Source: PSRJ01 sp963825305 (GTDB lineage: Bacteria > Acidobacteriota > Terriglobia > Bryobacterales > Bryobacteraceae). Taken from it: a stretch of 64,000 nt of DNA. Position 1 is the stretch's first letter. Every line of letters starts with the position of its first letter. Shown here one piece after another: positions 35,744 to 45,672 of the stretch. The translations under genes and the position numbers were made by a program. The DNA is taken from the NCBI GenBank assembly GCA_963825305.1, contig CAWGTA010000010.1, positions 62,001-126,000 of the forward strand. Reading direction: 5' to 3'. The notes beneath the pieces are model-generated. The model was not told the DNA's origin and searched no databases. It saw nothing but the letters and a program-made list of their open reading frames with translations.

Positions 35744-36870
35744 GAGTCGCCGGCGTAATGAGCGGCACGTCGCTCGATGGCATTGACGTAGCGATTATCG
35801 AAGTCCGCGCCCGTCGCATCAAAACCATCGGGTTTCAGTCCACGCCGTATCCGGATGCCGTGCGGCGAGCGATCCTCGAGGCCGGCAGTGCCGCGTCGAT
35901 CTCGCGCTTGAATTTCCAGTTGGGCGAACTCTACGCGCGGGCGGTGCTGCGCGCGGTTCGGAAGTTCGGCTCGGTCGAGTTGATCGGTTGCCATGGGCAG
36001 ACCATCTACCATGAGGGCGGCGTTCACACGTTGCAAATCGGGGAGCCTGCGGTGATTGCGGAGCGCACAGGTGTGCCGGTGGTTTCCAATTTCCGCACGC
36101 GCGACGTCGCGGCCGGCGGCCAGGGCGCGCCTCTGGTTCCCTATGTTGACTACCTGCTATTCCGTCACGCCACGCGGGCTCGCATTGCGCTGAATATCGG
36201 CGGGATCGCCAACATCACCGTGATACCGCCGTCCGCTGCGCCGGGGGATGTGGTGGCCTTCGATACCGGGCCGGGCAACATGGTGATCGACGCCCTCACC
36301 CGTGAGTACACGCGCGGGCGACAGCCGTTCGACCACGATGGAGCGATTGCAAGTTCGGGCAAGATTGATCGCGCTTTGCTGAAGGAGTTGCTGGCCGATG
36401 CCTACTACACCCGGCGGCCGCCTAAGAGTGCGGGGCGCGAGCAATACGGTGTGGCGTTCATTGAGCGGATGAAGAGACGAAAGCTCCCGTATCCGGATTT
36501 GATCGCGACGGCCACGGCGCTCACGGCAGCCACCATCGCGCGCGGAGTAGGGTCAGCCTTTCAGGCTGCCGCCGCGCTTCCGCGCGGCGCGCCGGCTGAA
36601 CGCCGGCGGCAGGCCGGAAGGCCTGTCCCACGTGGCGATCTCATTGCTTCCGGCGGGGGCGTGCACAACTCCCAGCTCATGGCGCAGATCGCGGCGTTCC
36701 TTCCGGACATGATAGTCACCACATCGGCACAGTTCGGCATCGACGCGGATGCCAAAGAAGCGATCGCATTCGGTGTGCTTGCGTCCGAAACGTGGCGGCG
36801 CAGACCGTCCAATCTTCCCTCGGCAACTGGCGCAACGCGCGCAGTTATCCTAGGTAACATCACGCCGTAA
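35740..36870 (+). CDS. anmK: Anhydro-N-acetylmuramic acid kinase with in-frame repeat insertion
   Basis: 376 residues from a GTG that overlaps the mutS stop (GTGA). ASKHA-type motifs are clear: AGVMSGTSLDGIDVAI, IGCHGQTIYH, NIGGIANITVI, VAFDTGPGNMVIDAL and IASGGGVHNSQLM. It phosphorylates anhydroMurNAc during peptidoglycan recycling. Between about residues 270 and 300 the usual short loop before the glycine-rich strand is replaced by about 29 residues (SAFQAAAALPRGAP then AERRRQAGRPVP) encoded by a family A repeat at 36547-36632. The flanking motifs remain in frame, so the protein may still function with an enlarged loop. Confidence 0.92.
   Translation: MRVAGVMSGTSLDGIDVAIIEVRARRIKTIGFQSTPYPDAVRRAILEAGSAASISRLNFQLGELYARAVLRAVRKFGSVELIGCHGQTIYHEGGVHTLQIGEPAVIAERTGVPVVSNFRTRDVAAGGQGAPLVPYVDYLLFRHATRARIALNIGGIANITVIPPSAAPGDVVAFDTGPGNMVIDALTREYTRGRQPFDHDGAIASSGKIDRALLKELLADAYYTRRPPKSAGREQYGVAFIERMKRRKLPYPDLIATATALTAATIARGVGSAFQAAAALPRGAPAERRRQAGRPVPRGDLIASGGGVHNSQLMAQIAAFLPDMIVTTSAQFGIDADAKEAIAFGVLASETWRRRPSNLPSATGATRAVILGNITP
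36547..36632. repeat. Family A repeat inserted in frame in anmK
   Basis: From GTAGGG to CCCAC, four hairpins follow one another: TCAGCCTTTCAGGCTG, GCCGCGCTTCCGCGCGGC, GCCGGCTGAACGCCGGC and GGCAGGCCGGAAGGCCTGTC. The element has no stop codon in the anmK frame. Confidence 0.75.
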
Positions 36871-36884
36871 GGAAAGTCTAAGTG

Positions 36885-37124
36885 TTAGCGAAGGAAGCTG
36901 GGTTGCGCTTCGGCTGCCGGGCTTCGGTCCGCAACCGGTTTTCCTACCCGCATCTCTGTCCAGTCGTAGGCTAGCTCCTTGCCGCAATCCAAACAGGTGA
37001 TGTAGGTTTCGTATCGGGTTGAAGTGGGAGCCTGGAAGCCGCCGGTCTTCCGAAGTGGCGTTAACGGGAAAGTGGTCCTCCGGTGAGAACAACCAAATAA
37101 GCTGTTCACAAGTGACTGAAGCAT
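36885..37124 (-). CDS. Small zinc-ribbon-like conserved protein
   Basis: 79 residues from the ATG at 37124, chosen because AAGGAG lies just upstream; a longer frame to 37190 exists. Cys/His pairs are CSHRRTTFPLT at about residue 11 and CLDCGKELAYDWTEMRVG at about residue 44, a probable zinc knuckle. The protein is basic, without a signal peptide. It resembles small proteins often seen in Acidobacteria genomes. Function unknown. A/T-rich DNA upstream (37125-37245) probably carries its promoter. Confidence 0.65.
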   Translation of the reverse strand: MLQSLVNSLFGCSHRRTTFPLTPLRKTGGFQAPTSTRYETYITCLDCGKELAYDWTEMRVGKPVADRSPAAEAQPSFLR

Positions 37125-37245
37125 GGTCGCGATCCCTCTCCTTAATAGATACCAGAAATCAGTCGAGAGTTTCACTAGATCTGTAAACAAAAGTTAGTAC
37201 TATTTGTGCGGATGAAGACAGCGAGTACTTTCGGTATAAATGCCG

Positions 37246-38232
37246 TCAGCGAAATAATTCGGAAGCTATGGATTGTGCGATCAATTGCCCATGGAAGCGG
37301 CCATTCTCGATAAATATTTCATTAGTGTGCATTCCGGCAACAATAACACCTGCCAGGTAAATCCCTTGTCGTTCGCTCTCCAGTGTCTCTTGATCGGTGC
37401 GTGGCCTAAGTGTTTCCGGTTCTAGGGTAATACCAGTGGAATTTAGAAATGCTAAGTCAGGCTGATACCCTATCAGCGCGAAGACAAAGTCATTGCGTAA
37501 CTCAATTTCGCCTGCGGGCGTTGCCACTCGAATCGACTCGGTCTGAATCTCCAACACTTGTGAATCGAAGTAGCCCTTAATCTCGCCACTTTTAATACGG
37601 TTTTCAATATTCGGTTTGATCCAGTACTTCACATTATTGGAAATCCCGGAGCCGCGGTGAATCAAGGTGACCCGTGCCCCAGTCCAAAATAGTTCCAGCG
37701 CAGCAATAGCGGCCGAATTCTTGGCGCCCACCACCACCACGTCATGGTTGTAATAAGGATGCGGCTCCTTGTAGTAGTGCAGCACCTTGGGTAAATCTTC
37801 GCCGGGGACGCGAAGCAAGTTCGGCACATCGTAGTACCCGGTGGCTAGTACAATCTTTCGCACAAGGTAGACCTGCTCGCAGCCGTGGCGGTCGGTGGTG
37901 AATACCTGGAACGCCGGGTTTTCTCCCGCGATGCGATCCACACGCTCGTATTGCCGGATGTCGAGTTGGTAGTGATCGGCCACGCGCCGGTAGTATTTCA
38001 GTGCTTCCGTGCGGTTGGGCTTCTCGAACATGCTGGTCATGGGAAGATTGCCAATCTCCAGCAATTCCGGTGTGGTGAAAAAGGTCATGTTGGTGGGGTA
38101 GTGATAGAGGGAGTTCACCACGCAGCCCTTTTCGACAAGGACGCAACTCACACCCCGCTGTTTCAGTTCGATACCGCAAGCTAGCCCGGTGGGACCGGCG
38201 CCCACCACCAGCGCGTCAAACGATTCAGTCAC
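37246..38232 (-). CDS. ypdA: YpdA-type bacillithiol disulfide reductase (putative)
   Basis: 328 residues with a GTG start. The FAD site VVGAGPTGLACGIELKQRG, NAD(P)-site VVVVGAKNSAAIAALELFW and the C-terminal ALIGYQPDLAFL and GIYLAGVIVAG are in the order of flavin disulfide reductases of the YpdA/Bdr type, which lack the CxxC of thioredoxin reductase. In Bacillus and Staphylococcus YpdA recycles bacillithiol disulfide; no bshABC genes are in the window. The 3' part (about 37250-37700) is visibly less GC-rich than the 5' part. It is 12 bases upstream-to-downstream from alaS. Confidence 0.82.
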   Translation of the reverse strand: MTESFDALVVGAGPTGLACGIELKQRGVSCVLVEKGCVVNSLYHYPTNMTFFTTPELLEIGNLPMTSMFEKPNRTEALKYYRRVADHYQLDIRQYERVDRIAGENPAFQVFTTDRHGCEQVYLVRKIVLATGYYDVPNLLRVPGEDLPKVLHYYKEPHPYYNHDVVVVGAKNSAAIAALELFWTGARVTLIHRGSGISNNVKYWIKPNIENRIKSGEIKGYFDSQVLEIQTESIRVATPAGEIELRNDFVFALIGYQPDLAFLNSTGITLEPETLRPRTDQETLESERQGIYLAGVIVAGMHTNEIFIENGRFHGQLIAQSIASELFR

Positions 38233-38244
38233 AAGTTGCTCTCA

Positions 38245-40859
38245 TCACAGCTTGCTTACCAGATCGGTGCGCAGCTTTTGCAACTCGGAATCCAACGCCG
38301 AGGAATCTTTGCCGCCGCCTTCGGCCATGTCCGGCCGTCCGCCGCCCTTGCCTCCTACCGCCTGTGCCAGCGCGCCCGCCAGCTTGCCGGCGTGGAACTT
38401 GCCCGTGAGATCTTTTCTCACCGCGGCCACGATGGCCACGTCGCCGTTGGCGGCCGATGCCAGCACCACCACCGGAATCTTCTGATTCCGCAGCGAGTCC
38501 GCCACCAGGCGCATCTGCTGGCGGTCCATGCCGTCGAGGCGTTCGACAACCGGCTGCTGTCCGCCCTGCACCAAACGCGCAGCCGTCGAAACAGCCTCCT
38601 TGTCCTTCAGTTCCGCGATTTCTTTTTCGAGCGCCCGCTCCTTGGCCAGCAACTTTTCCACGTGCTCGATCAGTTCCGGCTCGGATGCTTTGACCAGGCC
38701 GGCCACACGGCGCAGTGCGTCGGTGGATTCCTGGTACTGCTTCAGAGCAGCCTCTCCCGTAATTGCTTCGATACGCCGCACGCCCGACGAGATGCTTCCT
38801 TCGTAGACAATCTTGCCAAGGCCAATATCGCCGGTGCGCGAAACGTGCGTGCCGCCGCACAACTCGCGGCTGAAGCCGGGGACATGCACCACGCGAACTT
38901 CGTCGCCGTATTTTTCGCCGAACAGCGCCATGGCGCCGGTAGCAATGGCCTGGTCGAGAGGCATCACTACCGTATCCACCTGCGTGTTGCGCAGGATCTG
39001 CTCGTTCATGAGCCGTTCCACTTCTTCGATCTCGGCTTTGTCCATGGCCGCGTAGTGCGTGAAATCGAAGCGCAGCCGGCCGGGGTCCACCACGCTGCCC
39101 GCCTGTTTGACATGCGTACCTAACACTTGGCGCAGAGCCGCGTGCAACAGATGAGTCGCGGTGTGATTGCGCCGGGTGGCATCGCGCAGCGGAGCCGCCA
39201 CCATGGCCTGGAGCACATCTCCGACGCGGATAGCAGCGTGCGACGCGATCTTGTGTACGGTCAGGCCGGGTAGGCCGGCAAATGCCCGCTCGACATCTGC
39301 CACCTTCTCTCCGCTCGCCGAATAGAGCGAGCCGCTGGTCCCCCACCTGGCCGCCCGCTTCGGCATAGAAAGGCGTCCGGTCGAAGATGAGTTCCGCCGC
39401 GGTCCCGGCCGGCACCACATCGACCGGCTGGTGATCGATCAGCAACCCAATCACACGCGACGTGGCTTCCAGCTCGCCATACCCGAGGAATTTGGTGCGC
39501 CCCTGTTCCAGCAGCGTCTGATAGGCGCGGGACAACCGTACCCTTTTCCGCGCCCTTCCAACTGGCGCGCGCGCGCTCGCGCTGCTGTTCCATCTCGGCT
39601 TCGAAACCTTCGCGGTCGATGGAAATGCCATACTCGCGAGCCATGTCCTCCTGCTCATCGATGGCGAGCCCGTAGGTGTCGTAGAGCTTGAACGAGACAG
39701 CACCAGGGATAGGTCCGTTCACAATGCCTTCAAGCTCTTTCTTGAACTGTCTTTCGGCCTCAACGAACGTGGTGGCGTAGCGATGCTCTTCATCTTTGAC
39801 TACACGCGCCACTCGCTGCGCGCTCTCCAGGAGTTCGGGATAAGCGGGAGCCATCAGCTCGGCTACGAAACCCGTGAGCTTGTAGAGGAACGGTTCCTCG
39901 ACGCCGGCCATGCGGGCATTGCGCATTGCGCGACGCATGATCTTGCGCAGCACGTAACCGCGACCCTCGTTGGAAGGCAGCACGCCATCATGTATCAGGA
40001 ACGCAGTAGAACGGGCATGGTCGGCATTGATGTTGAGGACGGCATCGATCTTGCTCGGGTCTGGTGAGCCGAACAACTCGGCGGTCTTGTCTTTGATGGG
40101 ACGCAGCAAGTCCGTATCGAAGGCCGAAAACTTGCCTTGTAAGACGGCCGCGACACGCTCCAGGCCCATCCCGGTATCGATGGACGGCCGCGGGAGCGGA
40201 GTCAGCACGCCGTAGGCATCGCGGTCGTACTGCATGAAGACGAGATTCCAGATTTCTACGAAGCGGTCGCCGGCATCACCGGGGAACTCCACGTTTCGGC
40301 GGTCTGGCGGTGCTGCTTCCACACCCATGTCGTAGTGGATTTCCGAGCACGGGCCGCAGGGGCCGGTATCGCCCATCTGCCAGAAGTTGTCCTTTTCGTC
40401 CAGGCGGAAAATGCGGCTCTTGGAAACCCCGGCCACCTTTTGCCACAACTGTTCAGCCTCGTCGTCCTCGCGGAAAACAGTGATGTAGAGCTTGTCTTTG
40501 GGCAGACCGAATTCCTTGGTGACCAGGTCCCAGGCGAATTCGATGGCTTCGGCTTTGAAGTAATCGCCGAATGAAAAATTGCCGAGCATCTCGAAAAACG
40601 TGAGGTGCCGCCTCGTATAGCCGACGTTTTCCAGGTCGTTGTGTTTACCGCCCGCCCGCACACACTTCTGCGAGCTGGCCGCGCGCCTGTAGTCGCGCTT
40701 CTCCAGGCCCAGGAAAACGTCCTTGAACTGGTTCATGCCGGCGTTGGCGAACAGAAGCGTGGGGTCGTTGGGCAGAACCAGGGGCGAGCTGCGCACCACG
40801 CGGTGTCCCCTGGCCGCAAAGAAGTCGAGAAATCGCTGTCTGATCTCGTGACCGGTCAC
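38245..40859 (-). CDS. alaS: Alanyl-tRNA synthetase, with two apparent frameshifts
   Basis: The gene spans 2615 nt; removing one base near 39529 and one near 39337 leaves 871 codons, a normal AlaRS length. The GTG start (40859) gives MTGHEIRQRFLDFFAARGH, class II motifs SSPLVLPNDPTLLFANAGMN, GRGYVLRKIMRRAMRNARM, then in the second frame AYQTLLEQGRTKFLGYGELE to FYAEAGGQVGD, then the editing domain (NHTATHLLHAALRQVLGTHV, CGGTH) and the C-terminal oligomerisation domain. AlaRS is essential, so the shifts are most simply sequencing or assembly errors. It lies between ypdA and the HDOD gene. Confidence 0.9.
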
Positions 40860-40880
40860 GGTTCAATTGTAGCGTGGGGA

Positions 40881-40968
40881 TTAGCGATCAGTAATCAGTA
40901 GTCAGTTGTCAGCTAGCCCCGGCGTTGTCGGTATGAGCTGAGAACTGAAAACTGATGACTGAAAACTA
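40881..40968. repeat. Family C inverted repeat between HDOD gene and alaS
   Basis: Left arm GATCAGTAATCAGTAGTCAG (from about 40886) and right arm GAACTGAAAACTGATGACTG (from about 40941) are imperfect inverse complements. It reaches the TAG stop of the HDOD gene at 40969-40971. Confidence 0.65.
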
Positions 40969-41904
40969 CTAGAAGTCCAGCGACTCCAACCGGTCGAGAA
41001 TCTGCTGATCGATTTTCCTCATGGATTCGAAGACTTGCTCGCGGATGGCAGCCGGAACGTGCGCCTCAATCGTCTCGGTAGGCTTGGTCTGGTGATCCTG
41101 CCGGGCGACCGCGGCAAAACCAAGATCCACCGCCAATCGGCAAGCAGTCTGCACCAGAGACAGGAGGTCCTGACCGCCCGGAGGCTCAAGATGATACGCG
41201 GCGACCTCTTGCAGCTCGTTGGGAAAGCGCCACGACTCGCTCAGCAAATGGCCTGCCTGGCAGTGGTCCAGCCCAAACTGCCTGCGTTCGGCAACTAGTA
41301 TGGATTCCACGCTCACATGCGCCTGATTCGCCAGGGTGGCGTATTCGTCGGGGTAAGCTGCCAGCAAGGCGACGCGGCCGACATCGTGCAGGATGCCGGC
41401 AACATGACCCAGATCCTTCGGCAAGCCGTAGCACGGGGCCAGAATCTCCGCAATTACCGCCGTCGCCAGCCCATGTCTCCAAACCTGCGCAAGAATTGGC
41501 GTTTTCGGGGTATTGCTCAGAAAACTATGCATGGCCAGCGTGATGGACAACGCTTTGGTGCGTTCGATGCCCAGCACGGTGACGGCATGTTGCAGATCTA
41601 CGATGGACGTTTGCACGCCAAACAGCGGGGAATTCGCCAATGCCAGCAGTTGTGACGTGAGTGCGGCGTCCGACGACACCAGCCGCACGATATCGTATAT
41701 TTCCACATCGTCTCGATCGAACAGGCGCATCAAGCTGACTGCGACGGGGCCGAAAGGAGGTAATTTCGCCAAAGCTCCAAGCGGAGCCGTCTGGACCTGT
41801 CCGTTTTCGAGCAACTCTTCGGTCGCCACGATGGGGGAATGTGCTTCCGCAACCCCCTGCTGGAGGGATCGCATTTGTGACGAGTTCGCCTTAACCAGTT
41901 TCAT
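40969..41904 (-). CDS. HDOD domain signalling protein
   Basis: 311 residues. The HDOD domain covers about residues 45-250, with LPPFGPVAVSLMRLFDRDDV, IVRLVSSDAALTSQLLALAN, HGLATAVIAEILA and GILHDVGRVALLAAYPDEYA retaining the H and HD of the HD fold. No GGDEF, EAL or receiver domain is attached. HDOD proteins act in signalling and stress responses, usually without proven catalysis. It is upstream of alaS in the same direction, separated by a family C repeat. Confidence 0.85.
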   Translation of the reverse strand: MKLVKANSSQMRSLQQGVAEAHSPIVATEELLENGQVQTAPLGALAKLPPFGPVAVSLMRLFDRDDVEIYDIVRLVSSDAALTSQLLALANSPLFGVQTSIVDLQHAVTVLGIERTKALSITLAMHSFLSNTPKTPILAQVWRHGLATAVIAEILAPCYGLPKDLGHVAGILHDVGRVALLAAYPDEYATLANQAHVSVESILVAERRQFGLDHCQAGHLLSESWRFPNELQEVAAYHLEPPGGQDLLSLVQTACRLAVDLGFAAVARQDHQTKPTETIEAHVPAAIREQVFESMRKIDQQILDRLESLDF

Positions 41905-42017
41905 TTGCTCACTCTCTTGAGGTCGGTCGGCGCGCAGCCCTTCCTGTGTGCCATTGCTACCCCGGTCGTCTGGAGTCTAGCACCTGAGGTGGTTTCTGCA
42001 CTTCAGGAACAAGACCC

Positions 42018-42152
42018 ATGCAAAAGGTTATCGATTCCGATATGAAATTAGAGGAGGAGTTGGCCCCCGCGTTCCTGCCGGTGCCGGGTCTTTTCAACCC
42101 TCGCTTGCATCCGCTCAACCCGCTCCGGCATCCATTAACTGTGCAATCTTGA
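42018..42152 (+). CDS. Possible 44-residue ORF upstream of the SUF promoter
   Basis: ATG at 42018 to TGA at 42150-42152 gives MQKVIDSDMKLEEELAPAFL followed by a Pro/Leu/His-rich tail (HPLNPLRHPL). The ribosome site is weak and no homologue is known to me. Its stop codon overlaps the -35 box of the sufB promoter. The rest of the gap 41905-42210 shows nothing else except that promoter. Confidence 0.22.
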   Translation: MQKVIDSDMKLEEELAPAFLPVPGLFNPRLHPLNPLRHPLTVQS

Positions 42153-42177
42153 CTAAGAAGTACAGATTGGCTAATCT
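42149..42177 (+). promoter_or_regulatory. sufB promoter with palindromic operator over the -10 box
   Basis: TTGACT (42149-42154) and TAATCT (42172-42177) are 17 bases apart, a strong sigma70-like promoter 34 bases before the GTG. AGATTGGCTAATCT (42164-42177) is a perfect AGATT/AATCT dyad covering the -10 box. The Rrf2 regulator at the end of the operon is the natural candidate to bind it. Confidence 0.6.
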
Positions 42178-42210
42178 GATGATAGACTGGAAGTTAAGAG
42201 GAGCACGCGA

Positions 42211-43659
42211 GTGAGCAGTTCCCCCGATACCCTGGAAACTCTGGCAACTCAGGAATACAAATGGGGCTTCGTAACAGACATCGAAGCCGATGCCATTCCA
42301 CGCGGCCTGAGTGAGGACGTGATCCGTCTGATCTCCGCCAAGAAGAACGAGCCTGAATGGTTGCTCGAGTGGCGGCTGAAAGCCTATCGCCACTGGCTGA
42401 CCATGAAGGAGCCGACTTGGGCCAATGTCCACTACCCGCCCATCGACTACCAGGACATCATCTACTATTCTTCGCCGAAGGCTAAGAAGGACGGCCCCAA
42501 AAGCCTGGACGAGGTCGATCCCGAACTGCTGAAGACGTACGCCAAGCTCGGGATTCCCTTGAAGGAACAGGAACTCCTGGCGGGCGTGGCGGTGGACGCG
42601 GTGTTCGACAGCGTTTCGGTGGCCACCACCTTCAAAGGAAAACTGAAGGCCATGGGGATCATCTTCGGTTCGTTCTCCGAAGCGGTCCAGGAACACCCGG
42701 ACCTGGTGCGGAAGTACCTGGGGTCGGTGGTGCCGTCTTCGGACAATTTCTTTGCGGCGCTCAACTCGGCGGTTTTCAGCGACGGTTCTTTCTGCTACGT
42801 CCCCAAGGGCGTGCGCTGCCCCATGGAATTGTCGACCTACTTCCGCATCAATGCCAAGGATACGGGGCAGTTCGAACGCACCCTGATCGTGGCCGACGAA
42901 GGCGCATACGTCAGCTACCTGGAAGGCTGCACCGCGCCCATGCGCGACACCAATCAGTTGCACGCGGCGGTGGTGGAGCTGGTGGCGCTCGATAACGCGC
43001 AGATCAAATACTCCACGGTGCAGAACTGGTATCCCGGCGACAAGGAAGGCAAGGGCGGCATTTACAACTTCGTCACCAAGCGGGGGGCGTGCCGCGGCGT
43101 CAATTCCAAGATTTCGTGGACGCAGGTGGAAACCGGCTCGGCCATCACATGGAAGTATCCGAGCTGCCTGTTGATGGGCGAGAACTCGGTGGGTGAGTTC
43201 TACTCGGTGGCGGTGACCAATAATTACCAGCAGGCCGATACCGGCACCAAGATGATCCACATCGGCAAGAACACCACCAGCACGATCGTTTCGAAGGGCA
43301 TCTCGGCGGGTCATGGGCAGAACACCTACCGCGGCGGCGTGAAGATTTTGAAATCGGCCACGGGCGCGCGCAACTATTCGCAATGTGACTCCATGCTGAT
43401 GGGCGACCAGTGCGGCGCGCACACGTTCCCGTATCTGGAAGTGAAGAACACCTCCGCGCAAGTGGAGCACGAAGCATCCACTTCGAAGATCGGAGAGGAC
43501 CAGATTTTCTACTGCCGGCAGCGCGGCATCTCCACCGAAGACGCGGTCTCCATGATCGTGCACGGTTTCTGCAAAGAAGTGTTCCGCGAGCTCCCCATGG
43601 AATTCGCCGTGGAAGCGCAGAAGCTGCTGGGGATCAGTCTGGAAGGAAGCGTCGGGTGA
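42211..43659 (+). CDS. sufB: Fe-S cluster assembly protein SufB
   Basis: 482 residues with a GTG start preceded by AGAGGAG. The order of segments KWGFVTDIEADAIPRGLSED, CPMELSTYFRINAKDTGQFE, YLEGCTAPMRDTNQLHAAVV, KRGACRGVNSKISWTQVETG and SQCDSMLMGDQCGAHTFPY is typical SufB, with the conserved Cys in the beta-helix. It forms the SufBC2D scaffold for building Fe-S clusters. It is the first gene of sufBCDSUT-rrf2. A family C repeat separates it from sufC. Confidence 0.95.
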   Translation: MSSSPDTLETLATQEYKWGFVTDIEADAIPRGLSEDVIRLISAKKNEPEWLLEWRLKAYRHWLTMKEPTWANVHYPPIDYQDIIYYSSPKAKKDGPKSLDEVDPELLKTYAKLGIPLKEQELLAGVAVDAVFDSVSVATTFKGKLKAMGIIFGSFSEAVQEHPDLVRKYLGSVVPSSDNFFAALNSAVFSDGSFCYVPKGVRCPMELSTYFRINAKDTGQFERTLIVADEGAYVSYLEGCTAPMRDTNQLHAAVVELVALDNAQIKYSTVQNWYPGDKEGKGGIYNFVTKRGACRGVNSKISWTQVETGSAITWKYPSCLLMGENSVGEFYSVAVTNNYQQADTGTKMIHIGKNTTSTIVSKGISAGHGQNTYRGGVKILKSATGARNYSQCDSMLMGDQCGAHTFPYLEVKNTSAQVEHEASTSKIGEDQIFYCRQRGISTEDAVSMIVHGFCKEVFRELPMEFAVEAQKLLGISLEGSVG

Positions 43660-43665
43660 GAAGAA

Positions 43666-43743
43666 GTAGTCAGTTTTCAGTTATCAGTGCTCAGTCAGAC
43701 TGACGCCGAAACTGAAAACTGATCACTGAGAACTGAAAACTGA
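43666..43743. repeat. Family C inverted repeat between sufB and sufC
   Basis: GTAGTCAGTTTTCAGTTATC and GATCACTGAGAACTGAAAAC are imperfect inverse complements. The right arm ends one base before the sufC ATG, so the place normally taken by a ribosome-binding site is repeat DNA without a GGAGG-like motif. Confidence 0.7.
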
Positions 43744-43744
43744 T

Positions 43745-44517
<773 letters not shown>

Positions 44518-44521
<4 letters not shown>

Positions 44522-45672
44522 CGGCCGTAGCGGAACAGATCGGCGCATGGCTGGAGGCATTTACGAAGCAGCCGGCGGCGGAGCCATGGGTGCAGGAACT
44601 GCGCGAAGCCGCGTTCCGGCGCTTCACAGAACTGGGTTTCCCCACGACGCACGATGAAGAATGGCGCTTCACCAACGTAGCGCGCATTGTAGGGCAGGCT
44701 TTCAGCCTGCCTCCTGTGGGCCAGGCTCATGCCCTGCCCAGCCCGCCAGAAGAGGCGCAAGCCTATCTGGCAAAACACGCTCACTATGACAAGAACGCCT
44801 TCGTCGCGCTGAACACCGCGTTCCTCAATGGAATCCATTTCACCCGTGTCCCCCGCGGAAAGATAATCGAGCAGCCGATCGAGATCTCGTACACTGGTGA
44901 GCAGGGCATGGCCCTGCCCCACCGCACCCTCATCGTCGTGGGCGCCGACGCGCACTGCACCATCGTCGAGACCTACCGGGGCACAGGCTCCTACTTCACT
45001 AACGCCGTCACCGAAATCGTGTGCGGCGATGGCGCTGTCGTCGACCATTACAAGATTCAGGAAGAATCCCGCGAGGCCTTCCACATCGCCACCATGCAGG
45101 TCACCCTGGGCCGCAGCGCGAACTTCACTTCGCACTCCATCTCGATCGGCGGCGCGCTGGTCCGCAACGATGCCAACGCCACACTTTCCGAAGGCACCGA
45201 GGCTACCCTGAACGGGCTCTACATCGTCAATGGCCGGCAGCATGTGGATAATCACACGGTCATTGATCACGCCAAGCCCCACGGAACGAGTCACGAGGTC
45301 TACAAGGGCATTCTCGACGGTAAGGCTTCGGCGGTTTTCAACGGCCGCATCATCGTTCGCAAGGACGCGCAGAAGACCGACTCCAAGCAGACCAACAAGA
45401 ATCTGGTGCTCTCGGACGACGCCGTAATCGACACCAAGCCCGAGTTGCAAATTCTGGCCGACGACGTGCGCTGCACGCATGGCGCTACCATCGGCCAATT
45501 GGACGCGGAATCTTTGTTCTACCTGCAATCGCGCGGCATCGGCAAGAGCCAGGCTCGCGACGTGCTGACGTATGCGTTCGCGCAGGACATTATCGACCGC
45601 GTCAAAGTTCCGGCATTGAAGGACCATCTGGAGAAGGTCCTATTCGAGAAATTCCATGAGCGCGCTGAGTAG
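44518..45672 (+). CDS. sufD: Fe-S cluster assembly protein SufD with repeat-encoded insertions
   Basis: 384 residues, coupled to sufC by ATGA. The N-terminal EEWRFTNVARI is followed by about 17 residues (VGQAFSLPPVGQAHALP) encoded by a family A repeat at 44689-44741, and a second short hairpin at 44901-44922 encodes GEQGMALPH. The beta-helix core then reads normally (FTSHSISIGGALVRNDANAT, GLYIVNGRQHVDNHTVIDH, HGATIGQLDAESLFYLQSRG with the conserved His). It pairs with SufB in the scaffold complex. Its end overlaps the sufS start by 17 bases. Confidence 0.93.
44689..44741. repeat. Family A repeat inserted in frame in sufD
   Basis: GTAGGG is followed by the hairpin GGCAGGCTTTCAGCCTGCC and by GGGCCAGGCTCATGCCCTG, closing in CCC. 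There is no stop codon in the sufD frame. Confidence 0.7.
44901..44922. repeat. Second short family A-like hairpin in sufD
   Basis: GCAGGGCATGGCCCTGC followed by CCCAC gives a hairpin with the family A ending. It encodes QGMALPH within the reading frame. Confidence 0.45.

Noticed and set aside
38245..40859. alaS as a true pseudogene
   Set aside because: All domains are conserved across the three frames and the gene is essential; two one-base errors explain it better.
42115..43563. Long open frame antisense to sufB (482 codons)
   Set aside because: High GC and strong third-position bias of the sense gene keep the opposite strand open; the translation is His/Arg/Val-rich with no domain, while sufB is unmistakable.
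40881..43743. CRISPR-like array from the repeated TCAGT steps
   Set aside because: Units are 7-8 bp, degenerate, without spacers of fixed length, and arms are inverted rather than direct repeats.
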